9,991 nt of DNA from positions 1-9,991 of the forward strand of contig CANJSR010000157.1 of assembly GCA_947476855.1 (NCBI GenBank). The letters are read 5' to 3'. This DNA is from Acetobacteraceae bacterium. Its GTDB lineage: Bacteria; Pseudomonadota; Alphaproteobacteria; Acetobacterales; Acetobacteraceae. Positions 1 through 6,539 of the stretch are shown here, one piece after another (the first letter of the stretch is position 1; every line of letters begins with the position of its first letter). Position numbers and translations under genes: made by a program. The notes beneath the pieces are model-generated. The model was not told the DNA's origin and searched no databases. It worked only from the letters and a program-made list of their open reading frames with translations.

Positions 1-774
1 ACCCCGCGATCCAACCCCGCGACCTATACCGACCTGTTCGCCCCGATCCGCGACTGGTTCGCCGAACTGCCGGAATCGCGCGCCCGGGGCTACAAGCCCG
101 GCCGCTTCAGCTTCAACGTCAAGGGCGGACGGTGCGAGGCCTGCCAGGGCGATGGCGTGCTGAAGATCGAGATGCACTTCCTGCCTGACGTCTACGTCAC
201 CTGCGACACCTGCAAGGGCAAGCGCTACAACCGCGAAACCCTGGAGATCAAGTTCCGCGACAAGTCGATCGCCGAGGTCCTGGCGATGACCGTCGATGAG
301 GCGGTGCCCTATTTCTCCGCCCAGACGCGAATCCATGATCGGTTGAAGATCCTCCAGCAGGTCGGCCTCGGCTATATCGCGCTGGGCCAGCAGGCGACGA
401 CGCTGTCGGGCGGGGAGGCGCAGCGGATCAAATTGTCCAAGGAACTGGCCCGACGCGCCACCGGGCGGACCCTGTACATCCTGGACGAACCGACAACGGG
501 CCTGCATTTCGAGGATGTGCGGAAACTGCTGGAAGTCCTGCACGCGCTGGTCGATCAGGGCAACACGGTCGTGGTGATCGAGCACAACCTGGAAGTCATC
601 AAGACCGCCGACTGGATCCTGGACCTGGGACCCGAGGGCGGGGACGGCGGCGGCCGCATCGTGGCCGAGGGCACGCCCGAGGACATCGCCGCCAACCCCG
701 AAAGCCACACCGGACGCTTCCTGGTGCCGTTGCTCGACCTGGTGCCGCCGAAGAAGCAGCGCCGGCGGGCCTGA
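1..774 (+). CDS. uvrA: UvrABC excision nuclease subunit A, C-terminal part (5' end outside window)
   Basis: This is the damage-recognition ATPase of nucleotide excision repair, which loads UvrB on damaged DNA in the cytoplasm. The frame is open from base 1, so 257 C-terminal residues of a protein usually about 940-970 aa long are visible. The visible part begins in the zinc module of the second ABC half: C45-x2-C48, then C68-x2-C71 (numbered from the window edge), the UvrA zinc finger. It continues with the ABC signature [11 protein letters not shown] (135-145), Walker [13 protein letters not shown] (158-169) and the H-loop histidine in VVIEHN (about 191-196). The protein ends in a short basic tail, KKQRRRA, and TGA is at 772-774. 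No obvious intrinsic terminator follows. The identification is secure because the motif order and zinc finger are diagnostic. Only the start is missing. Confidence 0.97.
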   Translation, partial: TPRSNPATYTDLFAPIRDWFAELPESRARGYKPGRFSFNVKGGRCEACQGDGVLKIEMHFLPDVYVTCDTCKGKRYNRETLEIKFRDKSIAEVLAMTVDEAVPYFSAQTRIHDRLKILQQVGLGYIALGQQATTLSGGEAQRIKLSKELARRATGRTLYILDEPTTGLHFEDVRKLLEVLHALVDQGNTVVVIEHNLEVIKTADWILDLGPEGGDGGGRIVAEGTPEDIAANPESHTGRFLVPLLDLVPPKKQRRRA

Positions 775-806
775 CGGCGCGCCCCGCATCGGTCGGCGTA
801 AAACGC

Positions 807-839
807 GCATCTGCCCCTTGAAAAACGCAGATCATCTGC
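807..839 (+). promoter_or_regulatory. Dyad and repeat cluster overlapping the terC promoter (possible operator)
   Basis: ATCTGC occurs at 809-814 and 834-839, and its complement GCAGAT at 827-832. This gives an inverted repeat across the -35 box and a tight dyad GCAGA-TCA-TCTGC (827-839) filling the spacer up to the -10 box. CATCTGC is also a direct repeat with 25-base spacing (808-814 and 833-839). The placement is what one expects of a repressor or activator site, but no regulator is identified and the half-sites are short. Confidence 0.3.
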
Positions 840-845
840 TATATC
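818..845 (+). promoter_or_regulatory. Candidate sigma70-type promoter for terC
   Basis: A -35 box TTGAAA (818-823; 5 of 6 matches to TTGACA) is followed by a 16-bp spacer and a -10 box TATATC (840-845). The -10 box is preceded by TG at 837-838, giving an extended -10 (TGnTATATC). Transcription would start near 851-853, giving a leader of about 100 nt before terC. The assignment is by eye and has no experimental support. Confidence 0.45.
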
Positions 846-873
846 AACGATCACCCGGGTCCGGGCCCCTCTG

Positions 874-935
874 ATCGCCGCATACCGGCGATGATGTCGG
901 ATCCTTCACCTGCCGGCCGTTCGATCGGTCCGGCA
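874..935 (+). promoter_or_regulatory. Structured terC leader with two hairpins before the ribosome site
   Basis: Hairpin 1 is ATCGCCG (874-880), loop CATAC, CGGCGAT (886-892): 7 perfect pairs. Hairpin 2 has TGCCGG (911-916) pairing with CCGGCA (930-935) and CCG (917-919) pairing with CGG (926-928), with one bulged T (929) and loop TTCGAT. It ends four bases before the GAGGGAG ribosome site. Neither is followed by a T-run, so they are not intrinsic terminators. terC/alx leaders in other bacteria often carry the yybP-ykoY manganese riboswitch, but I cannot match its conserved core here. The role is therefore open (translation control or mRNA stability). Confidence 0.35.
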
Positions 936-938
936 CTT

Positions 939-945
939 GAGGGAG
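939..945 (+). promoter_or_regulatory. Ribosome binding site that sets the terC start
   Basis: GAGGGAG lies 8 bases before ATG 954. In-frame ATGs further upstream (891 and 894) have no such site and would add 21 residues that look unlike a TerC N-terminus. Confidence 0.7.
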
Positions 946-953
946 TACGACTA

Positions 954-1964
954 ATGGAGTCGACACTCGTCCTGTACGCCGAGTTTCTCGGCAAGCCCGC
1001 CTGGCTGTGGTTGCTGTTCCTGGGTCTGGTCCTGATCCTGCTGGTGCTCGACCTCGGCGTCCTGAACCGCGGCAACAAAACCCCCGGCGTCACCCGATCC
1101 TTGTGGATGAGCGCCTTCTACATCGCCATCGCCTGTGCCTTCGGCGGCTTCGTCTGGATGGAGCTGGGACGCGATAGCGGCATCAACTACTTCACCGGCT
1201 TCTTCGTCGAGAAGACGCTGGCGCTCGACAACATCTTCGTCATCAGCCTGATCTTCACCTACTTCGCGATCCCCGAGAACCTGCGCCACCGCGTGCTGTT
1301 CTGGGGCATCCTGGGCGTGATCGTGCTGCGCGCCATCATGATCGGCCTCGGGGCCGCGCTGATCGAGAACTTCGCCTGGACCATGTGGATCTTCGGCGCC
1401 TTCCTGCTGGTCACCGGCGTCAAGATGCTGCTGATCGGTGACACGCCGCACGCGATCGAGGACAACCCCGTCCTGCGGTTCCTGCGCCGCCACATGCGGG
1501 TGACCGAGGGACTGCATGGGTCACGCTTCCTGGTCCGCCTGCCCGATCCGGCGACCGGACGGAAGGTGGTCTGGGCGACGCCCCTGTTCCTCGCCTTGGC
1601 GCTCGTGGAGATCGCCGACCTGATCTTCGCCGTCGACAGCGTGCCCGCGATCTTCGCGATCACGACCGATCCCTACATCGTCTACACCAGCAACATCTTC
1701 GCGATCCTGGGCCTGCGGGCGCTGTACTTCGCGCTGGCGGCGATGATCCACCGGTTCCGCTACCTCAAGCCCGCCTTGGCGCTCGTGCTGATCTTCATCG
1801 CCGGCAAGATCTTCTGGAACCAGGTTTTCGGGAAACTCGACCCGGTGATTTCCCTGTCGGTGACAGCTTCACTTCTGGCCGGCGGTGTCCTGGTGTCCCT
1901 TGTCCGGACGCGCCTTGATACCGATGTGAGTGCAACCAACGCCCCCGTGAAGGAGACATTGTGA
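954..1964 (+). CDS. TerC/Alx family integral membrane protein
   Basis: This is a multi-pass inner-membrane protein of the TerC family (336 aa, near the usual 310-350). Family members are linked to tellurite resistance operons, and the Alx/MeeF/YkoY-type members to manganese export during metalation of secreted enzymes. About eight to nine hydrophobic segments are visible, for example 16-36, 53-70, 115-136, 142-162, 208-228, 246-265, 272-288 and 298-316. The family's paired acidic motifs are present: EKTLALDNIFV (86-96) and EIADLIFAVDSVPA (219-232), whose Asp and Glu in the membrane are thought to bind the ion. A cytoplasmic loop, about 163-207, separates the two halves. The start ATG 954 is chosen from the GAGGGAG site at 939-945. 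The gene overlaps the zinc-ribbon gene by one base. Manganese export is inferred from family knowledge, and no tellurite operon genes are nearby. Confidence 0.92.
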   Translation: MESTLVLYAEFLGKPAWLWLLFLGLVLILLVLDLGVLNRGNKTPGVTRSLWMSAFYIAIACAFGGFVWMELGRDSGINYFTGFFVEKTLALDNIFVISLIFTYFAIPENLRHRVLFWGILGVIVLRAIMIGLGAALIENFAWTMWIFGAFLLVTGVKMLLIGDTPHAIEDNPVLRFLRRHMRVTEGLHGSRFLVRLPDPATGRKVVWATPLFLALALVEIADLIFAVDSVPAIFAITTDPYIVYTSNIFAILGLRALYFALAAMIHRFRYLKPALALVLIFIAGKIFWNQVFGKLDPVISLSVTASLLAGGVLVSLVRTRLDTDVSATNAPVKETL

Positions 1965-2347
1965 TGACCGCATTCGATTGCCCCCGCTGTGGGTCGACCC
2001 TGACCATGAGCGAGCGGCACGGGATCGAGATCGACTACTGCCCGCAGTGCCGCGGCGTCTGGCTGGATCGGGGGGAACTCGACAAGATCATCGAACGCGT
2101 TGCGGTGGCCGAGGCCCCGCCGCCCCGCCCCGCGGCGCCCCCGCCGCCGCAGCCATCCGGTTGGACGCAGTCGCCGTCCCCCCAGCCTGGCTACCAGCAG
2201 CCGGCCTATCAGCAGCCCCCGCCTGGCTGGGCGGGCCAACGGGACGGCGGCCGCCCCTACAAGCGTGATGACGATGATTGGGATGACGACAAGCGCCGCT
2301 CCTACGGCAAGCCGCGGAAGAACTGGCTCTCGGAACTGTTCGACTGA
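1964..2347 (+). CDS. Small zf-TFIIB family zinc-ribbon protein
   Basis: This is a 127-aa soluble protein of unknown function in the zf-TFIIB family. The N-terminus is a zinc ribbon with ligands C6-x2-C9 and C26-x2-C29, within the family signature YCPQCRGVWLDRGELDKII (25-43). Next comes a low-complexity linker rich in Pro and Gln with repeated YQQP-like units (about 50-95). The tail is charged, with an Asp run and KRR-type basic residues, and closes with the aromatic/acidic end WLSELFD (121-127), a pattern common in proteobacterial members. The ATG shares its A with the terC stop (TGATG), and AGGAG at 1951-1955 lies inside the terC end, so the two are probably translationally coupled. GTG 1961 is an alternative start. 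The partner and biochemical role are unknown. The coupling suggests a job linked to TerC or metal handling, which is inference only. Confidence 0.88.
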   Translation: MTAFDCPRCGSTLTMSERHGIEIDYCPQCRGVWLDRGELDKIIERVAVAEAPPPRPAAPPPPQPSGWTQSPSPQPGYQQPAYQQPPPGWAGQRDGGRPYKRDDDDWDDDKRRSYGKPRKNWLSELFD

Positions 2348-2356
2348 TCCAGGCCC

Positions 2357-2394
2357 GGCCCCGGCGCGTTCCCCGCGCCGGGGCCTTCGCCTTT
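2357..2394 (+). terminator. Intrinsic terminator closing the terC operon
   Basis: A perfect 12-bp stem (GGCCCCGGCGCG at 2357-2368, CGCGCCGGGGCC at 2374-2385) with loop TTCCC is followed by TTCGCCTTT. It sits 9 bases after the zinc-ribbon stop. The T-tract is interrupted, but the stem is very stable. The element lies between convergent genes and reaches the stop codon of the hydrolase on the other strand (2393-2395). Confidence 0.75.
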
Positions 2395-3232
2395 ACCCGA
2401 GGAAGCGCAGGAAGAACGCCGCCGTCGGCTTGTGCGAGGCATCCGAGGCGCGGATCGCATTGTCGATATACAGCGTCTCGATATACCCGCCGGCCTTGCG
2501 ATAGTTCAGCGAATACCGCAGCGGCTCGTTCAACTCGATCGGTGAGTTCGGGTCGCGGTAGTCATGCGTCTGGTCCGGCTGGCCCTGGATCCACAGCGTC
2601 GGCGGGGTCAGCACTTTCTCCCCGCGCTCCAAAATACCGATCGGATTGCCCTCCGACATCGCGCCCTCGGAGCCCCAGTACATCTCCTGCCGCTCGGGGA
2701 TATTGCCGATCCAGGCCGGCGGATTGGCGGTATCCCGCAGCCGCCGCGCATGGTGGTAGCGCGAGAGCGGGTTGATCACCGGCCACTGCATGACGATCGC
2801 CTGCACGGTTGCATCCACACCGCCCGGCCCGGGTAGCGCGGCATAGCGCGGATCGTGCGGGCGCATCGCCACCAATGTCGCCAGATGCCCGCCCGAGGAT
2901 GTCCCCGACAGCCCGATCTTGTCGGCCCTCCCGCGGAACTCCCCCGCCATGGCCTTCATCCAGCGCACCGCATAGTTGATGTCGGCGCAGGAGGAGGGAT
3001 ACATGTCCCCGCCATGGCGGAAATTGATCGCCGCGACGATCAGGCCGCTGCCGGCCATGACCTTGGCGCGGTCGTCGCAATCAGCCAGGTCACCCGCGCT
3101 CCAGGCACCGCCATGCAGGTCGATGACCATGGGAAACGGTCCCGAACCCTCCGGGATGTAGACCTTCGCCATGTACCCCGTGTCGCCATGACGAATATAT
3201 TCGATTTCACGTGTGGTGAATGCGTGGAGCAT
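2393..3232 (-). CDS. Alpha/beta hydrolase (esterase/lipase, HSL/BD-FAE-like)
   Basis: This is a 279-aa hydrolase of the alpha/beta-hydrolase-3 type, probably a cytoplasmic carboxylesterase, as no signal peptide is seen. The oxyanion-hole motif HGGAW is at 40-44. The nucleophile elbow GTSSGG (110-115) places the catalytic Ser at 112. The likely acid is Asp220 in GQPDQTHD, and the likely base is His267 in DASHKP. This gives a complete Ser-Asp-His triad in the right order and spacing for the hormone-sensitive-lipase-like group. The start is ATG 3232, with a GGGAGGG ribosome site (complement of 3239-3245) six bases upstream. The substrate is unknown; similar proteins act on short acyl esters or on N-formylkynurenine. 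It stands alone on this strand, with the palindromic element upstream and the terC-operon terminator at its 3' end. Confidence 0.9.
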   Translation of the reverse strand: MLHAFTTREIEYIRHGDTGYMAKVYIPEGSGPFPMVIDLHGGAWSAGDLADCDDRAKVMAGSGLIVAAINFRHGGDMYPSSCADINYAVRWMKAMAGEFRGRADKIGLSGTSSGGHLATLVAMRPHDPRYAALPGPGGVDATVQAIVMQWPVINPLSRYHHARRLRDTANPPAWIGNIPERQEMYWGSEGAMSEGNPIGILERGEKVLTPPTLWIQGQPDQTHDYRDPNSPIELNEPLRYSLNYRKAGGYIETLYIDNAIRASDASHKPTAAFFLRFLG

Positions 3233-3352
3233 CGCTTACCCTCCCAATCCGTTACCGCGATCCGGCGGTTCGGCGTCCCGGGGGTTCATCCCCCCTTCGA
3301 TGCATCAAGACCCGGCCACGCTACTCCAGCGGACCGTGTGGCGCCAGAGCGG

Positions 3353-3592
3353 GGGGCATTGGGGCTCCGCCCCAGACCCCGCGAGGGGCTTTGCCCCCTC
3401 GACCCCCACCAAGGGCACAGCCCTTGGAACCGCTCATTGGGGGGAATTCAGGAGGGGCCAACCATGCCTGCGCGAGGTCCGTGTCGGCCCCTCCTGAATT
3501 CCCCCAACCAATGGTTTCCAAAGGCCTGAGGCCTTTGGCAGGCTCCAGGGACAGCGTCCCTGGTGGGGCCTGGGGTGAACCCCAGCACTGCC
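3353..3592. repeat. Composite palindromic intergenic element (about 240 bp)
   Basis: This fills most of the 361-base gap between the hydrolase and the histidine kinase, and I see no credible gene in it. The centre is a perfect 20-bp inverted repeat (3440-3459 with 3486-3505; it contains GAATTC-like AATTC and AGGAGGGGCC) around a 26-base loop. Flanking it on each side are three short hairpins. On the left they are 3360-3374 (TGGGGC-TCC-GCCCCA), 3382-3401 (CGAGGGGC-TTT-GCCCC with one bulged C, then TCG) and 3409-3427 (CCAAGGGC-ACA-GCCCTTGG). On the right they are 3518-3538 (CCAAAGGCC-TGA-GGCCTTTGG), 3545-3563 (CCAGGGAC-AGC-GTCCCTGG) and 3570-3585 (CTGGGG-TGAA-CCCCAG). Read from the outside in, the left arm and the reverse complement of the right arm align along their length, so the whole is one large imperfect inverted repeat. 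It ends next to the kinase stop codon and may act as its transcription end or mRNA stabiliser. It resembles REP/BIME-style families but carries no transposase. Confidence 0.8.
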
Positions 3593-3593
3593 C

Positions 3594-5765
3594 TCACCCC
3601 GCCTGCACCACCCGGTCCGCCGGGAACAGCAGGCGGATCGTGGTGCCTTTGCCCGGGGTGCTTTCCACCGCGATGCTGCCCCCGTGCAGGGTCATCAGTC
3701 TGTGGGAGATCGCCAGTCCCAGGCCAGGCCCGCCATGGGCTCGGCTCAGCGATGAGTTCGACTGGTAGAATGGCTCGAACAACCGGGCCAGTTCGGTGCT
3801 GTCGATGCCGATGCCGGTATCTGTGATCCACACGCCCAGCCCTCCGTTGGCCAGCCGTTCCATGCTGACCGAGACATCGCCGCCCGCCGGCGTGAACTTC
3901 ACCGCGTTGTTCACCACGTGCCGCATGATCTGCCCAAAGGCGCGGCCGTCGCAACTCAGCACCGCCTCGAACCCCGGGTCATGGTATTCGACGGCGACCT
4001 CTTTCTGGGCGGCGGCCGCCCGCGTCTCCTGGACCGTTGCTTCCAGGATGGGGCCGACGCGGACGTTGTCGCGCCGCAGGTGGTAAAGCCCGTCTTCCAG
4101 CTTCGAGAGATCAAGGATCGCGTTGATCGTGGCCAGCAGGTCCTGGCCGCTGGCCTGGATATCGCGGGCATAATCGGCCAGCGGCGGCGTGGTGGAAGCG
4201 ACCGGGTGACGGACGATCAGGTCCGAGAAGCCGATGATCACGTTCAGCGGAGTCCGCAGTTCGTGGCTCATGTTCGCCAGGAATTCCGCGCGCGCGACGA
4301 CGGCTGCCTCGGCTCGTTCCTTGGCCTGCCGCAGGGCTTCCGCCGCTTCCATGTCGCGGGTGATGTCGCGCCCGACGCCGCGATAGCCCTGGAAGGTGCC
4401 GTCCGCCCCGAAGATCGGCTTTCCGCTGATCGAGACATAATGCCGTACCCCGTCATGACCGATGCGCGGATAGCGGAAGTCACGAAACGGCAGGCGAGCT
4501 GCGAGATCGGCCTCGTGGACGGACCAGAGCGGGCCGGTCGGGTCGATGATGCCGGACTGCTCCCGCCGCGTGCGGCCGAAGTTCGACGTGTCGTCGACCA
4601 GCCTGGTGCTGGGGACCGGAGTCGCGATCGGAACGAAGCGCAGGTTGGCGTCCTGTTCCCAGAACCAGTCGGACGCGAGGGAGGCGAAGTCGTTCAATCG
4701 CCGCGCATTCTCGACCGCTTCGGCGCCCACGGTCCGCAGCATCCCGAGTTGTTCGTCCTGCATGCGGAACTGACGGCGGATCAGGAACAGGAACAGCACG
4801 GTCGCCAGGATCACGACCACCTGGCCGGCCACGATCAGGCGCATCTGCTGGCGCCAGGTGGCCAGCACGTCGTCCACCTCCCGCGAGATGTCGAGCACGA
4901 GGGACATGCCCGGCACCGGATGGGTGGAGGCAATGGCCGGCGTCCCGGTCAGGAAGTGGGTGCCGCGATAGATGCGTCCATCGGGCGCGCTGGACACGGC
5001 ATGCCAGACCGACCCGCGGGGGACCGTGTCGCCGATCCGGTGCTCATGCTGGGGGCCGGCTGCCAGGATCAGCCCGTCCGATCGCAGCAGGGTAATCGCC
5101 CGTGCCTCCCGCACGCTGAGCGAGCGGTAGAACTCGGACAGCTCGGGACCATCGATGGCGCCGACGACCACGCCCAGGAACGCCCCATCCGGCCCGCTGA
5201 TCCGTCGCGACAGATAGATCATCGCTCGGCCGGTGATGTCGGCGCGCGTGCGCAGCATCACATGCAGGTCGCCGGTGTTGGTCTGCTGATGGAAGCGGAA
5301 ATGTTCACGGTCCGAGACATCGAACGGCACCGCCGGCCAGCCGCGGGACGTGGCGACCAGGGAACCGCGTTGGTCGAACAGCATGATCGCGCCGCGACCG
5401 GGGACAAAGGCTTTGTATTCCTGGAGCAACTGATGGGTCTTGCGCGATGTCCAGTCCTCCTGCAGTTCCTCGGCGGACTGACGGCCCTCGGTGCGGACAC
5501 GGGTTTCCAGATTGCGCTGGATCAGGTCATAGACCTGCACATGCCGCCGCGTCTGTTCGGCCAGCACGGTGCCGATCGCGAGGGCGTCCGACTCGGCGTC
5601 CTCGATCGCGACGGTCCGCAGGTGCCAGATCGACAGCACCGCGCACAAGATCGTTACCAGCACCAGGCAGATGCCCACGCCCAGCACGCGATGCCCAAGC
5701 CGGCGCCGATCGGGCTGACGCTGCATCACGCTCTTCAATGAATCCAGACTGGCTGAAATGGGCAC
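3594..5765 (-). CDS. Membrane sensor histidine kinase (CACHE-like sensor, PAS, HisKA, HATPase_c)
   Basis: This is a 723-aa inner-membrane sensor kinase that would phosphorylate a response regulator. TM1 is about 26-46. A periplasmic region (about 47-308) resembles a double CACHE/PDC ligand-binding sensor (GRAMIYLSRRISGPDGAFLGVV region, about 179-200). TM2 is about 309-329. A PAS domain follows (about 357-470, ending YRGVGRDITRDMEAAEAL) and a short coiled linker (about 471-490). The HisKA H-box FLANMSHELRTPL puts the phospho-acceptor at His501. The catalytic domain has the N-box NNAVKFTPAGG (619-629), G1 DTGIGID (649-655), F-box LFEPFYQ (662-668) and G2 GGPGLGLAISH (678-688). There is no receiver domain, and no response regulator lies beside it, so it is an orphan within this window. 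The start is uncertain: GTG 5765 has no clear ribosome site and an in-frame stop lies just upstream (5769-5771), while ATG 5726 (residue 14) has a weak GAAGAG upstream. The ligand is unknown. Confidence 0.92.
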   Translation of the reverse strand: MPISASLDSLKSVMQRQPDRRRLGHRVLGVGICLVLVTILCAVLSIWHLRTVAIEDAESDALAIGTVLAEQTRRHVQVYDLIQRNLETRVRTEGRQSAEELQEDWTSRKTHQLLQEYKAFVPGRGAIMLFDQRGSLVATSRGWPAVPFDVSDREHFRFHQQTNTGDLHVMLRTRADITGRAMIYLSRRISGPDGAFLGVVVGAIDGPELSEFYRSLSVREARAITLLRSDGLILAAGPQHEHRIGDTVPRGSVWHAVSSAPDGRIYRGTHFLTGTPAIASTHPVPGMSLVLDISREVDDVLATWRQQMRLIVAGQVVVILATVLFLFLIRRQFRMQDEQLGMLRTVGAEAVENARRLNDFASLASDWFWEQDANLRFVPIATPVPSTRLVDDTSNFGRTRREQSGIIDPTGPLWSVHEADLAARLPFRDFRYPRIGHDGVRHYVSISGKPIFGADGTFQGYRGVGRDITRDMEAAEALRQAKERAEAAVVARAEFLANMSHELRTPLNVIIGFSDLIVRHPVASTTPPLADYARDIQASGQDLLATINAILDLSKLEDGLYHLRRDNVRVGPILEATVQETRAAAAQKEVAVEYHDPGFEAVLSCDGRAFGQIMRHVVNNAVKFTPAGGDVSVSMERLANGGLGVWITDTGIGIDSTELARLFEPFYQSNSSLSRAHGGPGLGLAISHRLMTLHGGSIAVESTPGKGTTIRLLFPADRVVQAG

Positions 5766-5819
5766 CGGCTAGGTCTTTGCAGTGAAGGCATGGATGGTGA
5801 GCGCAGATACGAACTTCGA

Positions 5820-5848
5820 TATCTGGTGGGACCGCGCGGCCGCGTCAA
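5820..5848 (-). promoter_or_regulatory. Weak promoter candidate for the histidine kinase
   Basis: On the minus strand TTGACG (complement of 5843-5848) is a good -35 box. The -10 position 17 bases on reads CAGATA (complement of 5820-5825) within CAGATATCG, a poor match. The 229-base gap between the divergent kinase and acetyltransferase genes (5766-5994) must hold promoters for both, and I see nothing better in it. Confidence 0.22.
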
Positions 5849-5994
5849 TATCATTCGAAACCAAGATCGGTTGTTCACCGTGGTTACCGTTTGAGACATC
5901 CGGACCACCCGTTCCATGGGGCGGTTTCGCCAGCTTGCCAAGCCGGCCGAGCGTCCTGACTGTGCGGAGGAGATCGAAGCCAACGGAACCGCGC

Positions 5995-6531
5995 ATGACC
6001 ACGCCGCCCACCATCCGCCCGTGTCAGGAAGCGGACATGCCCGCCATCACCGCCATCTATGGCCATCATGTCCGCCACGGTTTCGCGTCATTCGAAACCG
6101 AGCCGCCGGCGCTGGAGGAAATGCTGCGCCGGCGCGGCGACGTCACGGGCAAGGGCCTGCCCTATCTGGTGGCGGAGCGGGATGGCGCGATCCTGGGCTA
6201 TGCCTATGCCGGCACATACCGGCCGCGCGCCGCCTATCGGGACACGGTGGAGAATTCCATCTACCTGCGCCCCGACACGGTGGGGCAGGGCATCGGCCGC
6301 CTGCTGCTGCCGGCCTTGGTCGCGGAGTGTGAGGCGCGCGATCTGCGCCAGATGATCGCGGTGATCGGTGACAGCGCCAACACCGCCTCGATCCGCCTGC
6401 ACGCGTCCTGCGGCTTCCGCATGGTGGGCGTGCTGGAGGCGGTGGGCTACAAGCTGGGACGCTGGCTGGACAGTGTGCTGATGCAACGGCGCCTGGGGCA
6501 GGGGCCGTCGGCGCCCCCGCTGGTGCGGTAG
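5995..6531 (+). CDS. GNAT N-acetyltransferase, phosphinothricin / methionine-sulfoximine type
   Basis: This is a 178-aa acetyl-CoA-dependent N-acetyltransferase of the Pat/Bar/YncA (MddA) group, which acetylates the amino group of glutamate analogues such as methionine sulfoximine or phosphinothricin, or of methionine sulfone. The hallmarks occur in order: IYGHHVRHGFASFE (21-34), GYAYAGTYRPRAAYRDTVENSIY (68-90 region), the acetyl-CoA loop VGQGIGRLLL (96-105), IGDSANTASIRLH (124-136) and GYKLGRWLDSVLMQR (151-165). Length and motifs match the family end to end. The start ATG 5995 is chosen because the family N-terminus begins here and upstream in-frame codons look non-coding. A GGAGGAG at 5966-5972 is 22 bases away, too far for normal spacing, so the start or initiation mode deserves a check. 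The next gene begins 8 bases after the stop. Such enzymes usually detoxify amino-acid analogues; the substrate here is inferred. Confidence 0.92.
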   Translation: MTTPPTIRPCQEADMPAITAIYGHHVRHGFASFETEPPALEEMLRRRGDVTGKGLPYLVAERDGAILGYAYAGTYRPRAAYRDTVENSIYLRPDTVGQGIGRLLLPALVAECEARDLRQMIAVIGDSANTASIRLHASCGFRMVGVLEAVGYKLGRWLDSVLMQRRLGQGPSAPPLVR

Positions 6532-6539
6532 GAGACGAC

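Noticed and set aside
853..870. CCCGGG/GGGCCC palindromes just downstream of the terC promoter
   Set aside because: These are short, GC-only palindromes expected by chance in this base composition. They may pair in the leader but are not supported alone.
939..951. GGGAGTA near the terC start, resembling part of the yybP-ykoY (manganese) riboswitch core
   Set aside because: It is the ribosome binding site just before the ATG, with no room downstream for the rest of the riboswitch. The preceding hairpins do not show the other conserved loop.
951..1517. Minus-strand open frame rich in Gln, Asp and Glu
   Set aside because: It is the complement of hydrophobic terC codons, so the composition is an artefact.
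3233..3593. Several short open frames in the gap between hydrolase and kinase
   Set aside because: They run through hairpins on both strands and encode Gly/Pro-rich text repeated by the palindromes. There are no ribosome sites and no domain.
3918..5741. Very long open frame (about 607 codons) on the plus strand
   Set aside because: It is antisense to the histidine kinase, whose motifs are all intact. The translation has no recognisable domain and the skewed composition of a GC-rich shadow frame.
5782..5994. In-frame N-terminal extension of the acetyltransferase to ATG 5782
   Set aside because: The 71 extra residues have no family counterpart, no ribosome site supports the start, and the region must hold divergent promoters.
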